Source: Yinghuangia seranimata (GTDB taxonomy: Bacteria > Actinomycetota > Actinomycetes > Streptomycetales > Streptomycetaceae). Taken from it: a stretch of 64,000 bases of DNA. The stretch covers positions 1 through 64,000 of the forward strand of contig NZ_JASAOI010000077.1 in NCBI RefSeq assembly GCF_029953285.1, written 5' to 3'. Below the pieces are notes generated by a model that did not search any database, was not told where the DNA came from, and saw only the letters and a list, made by a program, of their open reading frames with translations. Position 1 is the first letter of the stretch. Each line of letters starts with the position of its first letter. A program made the translations under genes and the position numbers. This document shows, piece after piece, positions 58,111 to 64,000 of this stretch.

Positions 58111-59329
58111 TCGCCGCGCCGCGCCGCACGGCCCGCCACAGCGCCAGGCCGGTGCCGGCGGTCGCCGCCAGACCGCCGGCACCGGCCGCGACGAACACCG
58201 CACGGGGGCCGACGGCGTCCAGCAGCAGACCACCGCACACGTACGACAGCGCGGCAGCGACACCGATGGCGCCGTACATCGCCCCGAAGACACGGCCGAG
58301 CATGCCGGGTGGAACCGTGCGCTGGATCAGGGTGTTCGCGGCGACATCCATCGCGGCGATGCCAAGGCCGCGCACGGCCTGTACCGTGAACGCCGCCCCC
58401 ACCCCCCACGCCAGGCCGGTCAGCAGATTGCCCGCGCTGCTGACCGCGAAGCCGATGACGAGCAGTACCCCCAGCGGCACCAGCCCCGAGACTCGCACCA
58501 GCAGCAGGTAGCCGGCGAAGAGCCCGATGCCGACGGCGGCGAGCAGCACCGCCACCTCCACAGATCCGCCGCCGAGCGGACCGGTGGCCAGGAAAACCAA
58601 CGCGACGTCGTCGACACCGTTGCAGGCGACCACCGCAAAGAACCCGAGCGTGACCACCCGCACGACCGGAGCGGCGGCGATGTACCGCAGCCCTTGCCAC
58701 GTGTCGGTCAGCAGCGCCGACGGCTCCTCGTCCGCCGCACCCGCCCCGCTCGGCAGACCCCGGAGCAGCAGTGCCGACACGGCGAACGTCGCTGCGTCCA
58801 CGAACAGCACCCCGCGCACCCCGACCCACGGCAGGAGCACCGCCGCCGCCAGCGGACCGAGCGCCTCGCCGCCGTTGGTGCCGAACCCGACAGCGGCGTT
58901 CGCGTCCTCCAGCCGCTCGTCCGGCACCAGCGCCGGAACGATCGCCCGGGACGCGGGCTGGAAGACCTGCCCGGCGATCGCACGGCACGCGACGAGGGCC
59001 AGCAGCCACGGCAACGCCGGCAGCCACACCGCGACGACCACCAGCACGCCGCCCTGGACGAGTTCGCACACGACCATGACGCGGCGGTGGTCGAAGCGGT
59101 CGCTGAGCGCCCCGGTGAGCGGCCCCAGCAACGCCGGTGCGAAGTCCCCGACCAGCAGCAGCAAGGCGACCGCCAGCGCCTCGCCGGACGACTCTGCGAT
59201 GTACAGCATCAGCGCGACCAGGCTCAGCGAGTCACCGAGGAAGGAGATCGCCCGCGCCGACCACAGTCTCCGGAAGGGCGCGTTCGCCCGCAGCAGGCCG
59301 AGCCTGCCCGCCTCTCCCACAGTCGCCAT
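58064..59329 (-). CDS. MFS transporter (MFS_3 / exporter type)
   Basis: A 421-aa 12-helix transporter. It begins LLRANAPFRRLWSARAISFL, with the motif GPLTGALSDRFDHRRVMV after helix 2, typical of the enterobactin-exporter-like MFS_3 group. Likely drug or metabolite efflux. ATG at 59329. It overlaps the convergent hydrolase gene by 47 bp. Confidence 0.9.
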   Translation of the reverse strand: MATVGEAGRLGLLRANAPFRRLWSARAISFLGDSLSLVALMLYIAESSGEALAVALLLLVGDFAPALLGPLTGALSDRFDHRRVMVVCELVQGGVLVVVAVWLPALPWLLALVACRAIAGQVFQPASRAIVPALVPDERLEDANAAVGFGTNGGEALGPLAAAVLLPWVGVRGVLFVDAATFAVSALLLRGLPSGAGAADEEPSALLTDTWQGLRYIAAAPVVRVVTLGFFAVVACNGVDDVALVFLATGPLGGGSVEVAVLLAAVGIGLFAGYLLLVRVSGLVPLGVLLVIGFAVSSAGNLLTGLAWGVGAAFTVQAVRGLGIAAMDVAANTLIQRTVPPGMLGRVFGAMYGAIGVAAALSYVCGGLLLDAVGPRAVFVAAGAGGLAATAGTGLALWRAVRRGAATTAGVARPGTPRESR

Positions 59330-59417
59330 GCGCCCGATGGTGACGCATCGAATGTCCGGACGGCGACGTCATATTCACCGCCCCGCCCGCGGCCCAGCGG
59401 TCAGCGCACCGCGACGC

Positions 59418-59903
59418 TCATGCCCGCTCCCAGCGGGTGCGGACCTCGGCGACGGTCGCGCCCGGGTGGACGACCATGACGTCCGCGAGGCCGTCGTCCC
59501 ACACCACCTGGGGGCCGAACGCCTCGGCGAGGGCGGCCGCGGCGCGGGCTATCGCCTCCGGCTGCGGGGCGCGGCAGGTCAGGCCCGTGACCGCGACGTG
59601 GCCCGGTATCCGGTCGTCGTTTCCGCCGACGGAGAGGCTCAGTTCGCCGAGGGACACCGCGTCGGGGCCCGGCCGCGCCTCAAGCGCGTCGGCCCCCTCG
59701 TCGTCCAGGGTGAACCAGCACTCGGCGCCGACGCTGGCCGCGCGCAGCGTGCCGACCAGCCGCGCGGCGTCCGGGTACGCCACCGTGCGGGCGGCCTCGA
59801 CCGCGTCGTCGTCGAGCGGGTCGCCGAACGACCTGAGGAACTCCGCACCTCCTTGGTTCTCCACGAACCAGCGCAGCGAATTGACGTGCACGGTCAGGCT
59901 CAT
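59418..59903 (-). CDS. Hypothetical protein
   Basis: A 161-aa soluble acidic protein beginning MSLTVHVNSLRWFVENQGGA. Not recognised. Alternating strands and helices (GAECWFTLDDEGADALEARP, IPGHVAVTGLTCRAPQPEAI) suggest a compact alpha/beta fold. ATG at 59903 has GGAGGA upstream. It stands alone, 88 bp before the MFS start. Confidence 0.7.
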   Translation of the reverse strand: MSLTVHVNSLRWFVENQGGAEFLRSFGDPLDDDAVEAARTVAYPDAARLVGTLRAASVGAECWFTLDDEGADALEARPGPDAVSLGELSLSVGGNDDRIPGHVAVTGLTCRAPQPEAIARAAAALAEAFGPQVVWDDGLADVMVVHPGATVAEVRTRWERA

Positions 59904-59982
59904 GCGTCCTCCGTCCCGAGTCTCCGCAACCCATGATCGGTCATGGGGCGGACATTGACGCTCCATCAGTGGTCACGTGCGA

Positions 59983-60492
59983 TCAACGCCCGGCGGACCG
60001 GCCGCCGGACGCACCGGTCCGCGGTCTCCCCCGCGCCCCGTTCCGACGCTGCTCGGACTCCGCCCGCCAGGCGAGCCATTCCTCGGTCGCCTCGACGCCC
60101 TCGACCCGCGCGAGGTCGAACAGCCGCATGGGGTGCGCACTGCGGAACACCGGGTTCGGCGCCTGCGCGTCCGCCACTCCCAGGAACCGCCCGATGCCGG
60201 CCTCCGTCCAGCCCCGCCGCCGCAACGCCGCACGCGGGACGAGGAACGGGACGTACGCGGCGGGCGCCGGGCGCGGCTCCCGCCGTGCCGCCCCCGGCTT
60301 CGCCGTGGCAGGTTCCCTGACCCGCGCGAGGCCCGCCGAAGTGCGTGCGCCGACCGCCTTGCCGGGCTTCGCCGCCTTCGCCGCCTCGACGGGCTCCTCG
60401 CCCTCGACCGACCCACCCGCTCCCAGCCGTTCGACGGCCTTGGCCGACTTCCCCGCCTTGCGGACCTTCTCGCTCCTGTCTGCCTTGCTCAT
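59983..60492 (-). CDS. Hypothetical basic protein
   Basis: A 169-aa protein with a Lys/Ala-rich disordered N-terminal half (KADRSEKVRKAGKSAKAVER) and a folded C-terminal half (VPFLVPRAALRRRGWTEAGI, PNPVFRSAHPMRLFDLARVE, ATEEWLAWRAESE). Possibly nucleic-acid binding from its charge; otherwise unknown. ATG at 60492 has a strong GGGGGAGGAG upstream. Confidence 0.7.
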   Translation of the reverse strand: MSKADRSEKVRKAGKSAKAVERLGAGGSVEGEEPVEAAKAAKPGKAVGARTSAGLARVREPATAKPGAARREPRPAPAAYVPFLVPRAALRRRGWTEAGIGRFLGVADAQAPNPVFRSAHPMRLFDLARVEGVEATEEWLAWRAESEQRRNGARGRPRTGASGGRSAGR

Positions 60493-60901
60493 GCCGGGCT
60501 CCTCCCCCGTCGGACACACCGCCCGACGACGGTTCGCCGGGCACGCAGACCAAGCTACGGATCCGACGCGACGGGCACATCCGACGGAACGTCAGGCTGT
60601 GCAGAACCGGTTCGGCTACGGCGAGGCTGTGGACAACGAACGCCAGGAGCCGGGCACAGGCTGACAAGCGCCCGCGAGAGGCCGAGTCGGCACGAGACCG
60701 CGGGCACACCGGCGGGTACACCGGCAAGCACGCGTGCAAGCGGACGAGCGGCGAGCGAGCGAGGGCAAACGGCAAGCAGCGAGCGGCAAGCGAGCAAGCA
60801 GGCGGGCGAGCAGGCGGGCGAGCGGAGCGCGGGCGGGCGGAGCGCGGGCGGGCGGACGGGCGGAGCGCGGACGGGCGGAGCGCGGACGGGCGGACGCGGC
60901 A
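60493..60901. repeat. Intergenic region with short tandem repeats
   Basis: About 60780-60900 consists of degenerate repeats: a GAGCAAGCAGGCGGGC-like unit, then four to five 15-bp units GGAGCGCGGACGGGC / GGAGCGCGGGCGGGC with one insertion. The left part shows nothing. No gene supported. Confidence 0.8.
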
Positions 60902-60933
60902 AGGCCCGGCACCCGTCACCGGGTACCGGGCCT
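60902..60933 (-). terminator. Terminator of the hisS-aspS operon
   Basis: An extended hairpin, AGGCCCGG ... CCGGGCCT with an inner ACCCG/CGGGT stem and a 4-nt loop, 63 bp past the aspS stop. Confidence 0.85.
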
Positions 60934-60996
60934 GGCCCTCTGCTCACTCCGTCACATCGGCCGGCGGGGTCATCCGCCGCGCCGCACGGGCGAAGG

Positions 60997-62807
<1,811 letters not shown>

Positions 62808-62811
<4 letters not shown>

Positions 62812-64000
62812 TGGAGCTTCTCCTTCAGGGTGTCGACCACGGCGTCGAGCGCCACGGCCGTCTGGTCGCCGGTGGTGAGGTCCTTCAACTGCGCGACGCC
62901 CTCGGCGAGGTCGCGCTCGCCGACGATCACGGCGTAGCGGGCGCCCATCTGGTCGGCCGCCTTCATGGAGCCCTTGAGCTTCTTGTTGTCGAACGCCATG
63001 TCGGCCGGGATGTCGGCCAGCCGCAGCGCGGTGACCAGCTTGAACACCTCGCGGCGGGCCGACTCGCCGAGCGCGACGCCGTACACGTCGCAGTCGGCGG
63101 GGGTCTCGATCGCCTGGCCCTCCGCCTCCATGGCGAGCATGGTGCGGCCGATGCCGAGCGCCCAGCCGACCGAGGGCAGCTCGGGCCCGCCGAGCTCCTG
63201 CGCGAGGCCGTCGTAGCGGCCGCCGCCGCCGATCGCGGACTGCGCGCCGAGGCCGTCGTGGACGAACTCGAAGATGGTGCGGACGTAGTAGTCCAGACCG
63301 CGCACCAGCTTGGGGCTGTCCTCGTAGGCGATCTTCAGGTCGTCGAGCATCGACTTGACGAACGTGTGGTGCGCAGCGCACGCCTCGCACAGGTTGTCCG
63401 TGATCAGCGGCGCGTCGGTCAGCTGCGCCTGCACCTCGGGACGCTTGTCGTCGAGGACGCGCAGCGGGTTGATCTCGATGCGGCGCCGGGTGTCCTCGTC
63501 CAGGTCCAGTGCGCGCAGGAAGTCCTGCAGCTTGGCGCGGTAGACGGGGCGGCACTCCTTGCAGCCGAGCGAGTTCAGCAGCAGCCGGAAGTCCTTCAGG
63601 CCGAGCTTCTGGAAGCCCTCGACGGCGAGCGCGATCATCTCGACGTCGACCAGCGGGTCGGCACTGCCGATCGACTCGGCGCCGACCTGGTGGAACTGCC
63701 GGGTCCGGCCGGCCTGCGGCGCCTCGTACCGGAAGAAGGAGCCGAAGTACCACAGCTTCACCGGGAGGCGCTGGGCCTGCAGGTTGTGCTGCAGCACGGA
63801 CCGGACGACCGCCGCGGTGCCCTCGGGGCGCAGCGTCAGCGACCGGCCGGCGCGGTCGTCGAAGGTGTACATCTCCTTCGTGACGACGTCGGTCGACTCG
63901 CCGACGCCGCGCACGAACAGGCCCGTCTCCTCGAAGGCGGGGGTCTCGATGTACTGGTAGCCCGCGTCGCGCAGTTCGAGGCCGAACTGGATCCGGATCC
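62808..64000 (-). CDS. hisS: Histidyl-tRNA synthetase (3' part; start beyond window)
   Basis: An open frame enters from the right edge ([20 protein letters not shown]) and codes for 396 residues of HisRS. Motif 2 is [20 protein letters not shown], the HisA-type loop is [12 protein letters not shown], then [12 protein letters not shown], motif 3 [11 protein letters not shown], and the C-terminal anticodon domain ([20 protein letters not shown]). Only about the first 30-40 residues are missing. Co-transcribed with aspS. Confidence 0.97.

Overview
The window is a very GC-rich (roughly three quarters G+C), gene-dense actinobacterial chromosome segment. The reading-frame style (many GTG and some TTG starts, GTGA/ATGA stop-start overlaps), the order aroC-aroK-aroB-aroQ / pepQ-efp-nusB / aroE-mltG-ruvX-alaS / rpsD / aspS-hisS, and families such as DUF2470, DUF5713, DUF948 and DUF6167 point to Streptomycetaceae or a close relative. 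A genus cannot be fixed from the sequence alone. No tRNA, rRNA, CRISPR array, intact insertion sequence, phage or origin was seen.

Layout. 1-3.5 kb: a 33-bp minisatellite, then a PLP-dependent lyase translationally coupled to a GPH-type transporter. 3.7-5.9 kb: nusB, efp and a proline peptidase. 6.2-8.3 kb: one gene encoding a trypsin-like protease fused to an alpha/beta hydrolase. 8.3-9.6 kb: cbtBA cobalt transport genes behind a cobalamin riboswitch. 9.7-13 kb: the shikimate operon aroC-K-B-Q. 13-18.6 kb: a decaying, repeat-rich stretch holding a broken S8 subtilase, a prepilin peptidase, a Gly/His/Pro-rich membrane protein and a long tandem array of about 330-bp units. 18.6-25.8 kb: aroE, mltG, ruvX, alaS, two small envelope genes and rpsD. 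25.8-31.8 kb: a DUF2470 gene with an iron box, a ThrE-type exporter, an MBL hydrolase, rarA and a VWA protein. 32-39 kb: an Lrp-type regulator and a peptide-type ABC importer with a permease-ATPase fusion. 39-43.6 kb: an rsmD remnant, two more double-length Lrp regulators and matB. 43.7-47.4 kb: an amidase, a Tat esterase and a divergent MarR/VOC pair around a palindromic operator. 47.4-54.4 kb: copper amine oxidase, two APC permeases and IclR. 54.4-60.5 kb: small accessory genes, a second MarR divergon and an MFS exporter. 61-64 kb: aspS and the 3' part of hisS.

How the genes fit together. The core blocks are housekeeping: chorismate synthesis, elongation factor P, NusB, three aminoacyl-tRNA synthetases, ribosomal protein S4 and the cell-wall terminase MltG. 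The accessory blocks are transporter-enzyme-regulator modules: amine uptake and oxidation, peptide import, and malonyl-CoA supply with Lrp control.

The most unusual features are: (i) short tandem repeats laid directly over the stop codons of aroQ (8-bp unit) and rpsD (10-bp unit), each repeating TGA four times and so placing a stop in all three frames; (ii) the protease-hydrolase fusion; (iii) the roughly 330-bp tandem array; (iv) a 60-70-bp dispersed element, one copy of which is read through inside the amidase N-terminus.
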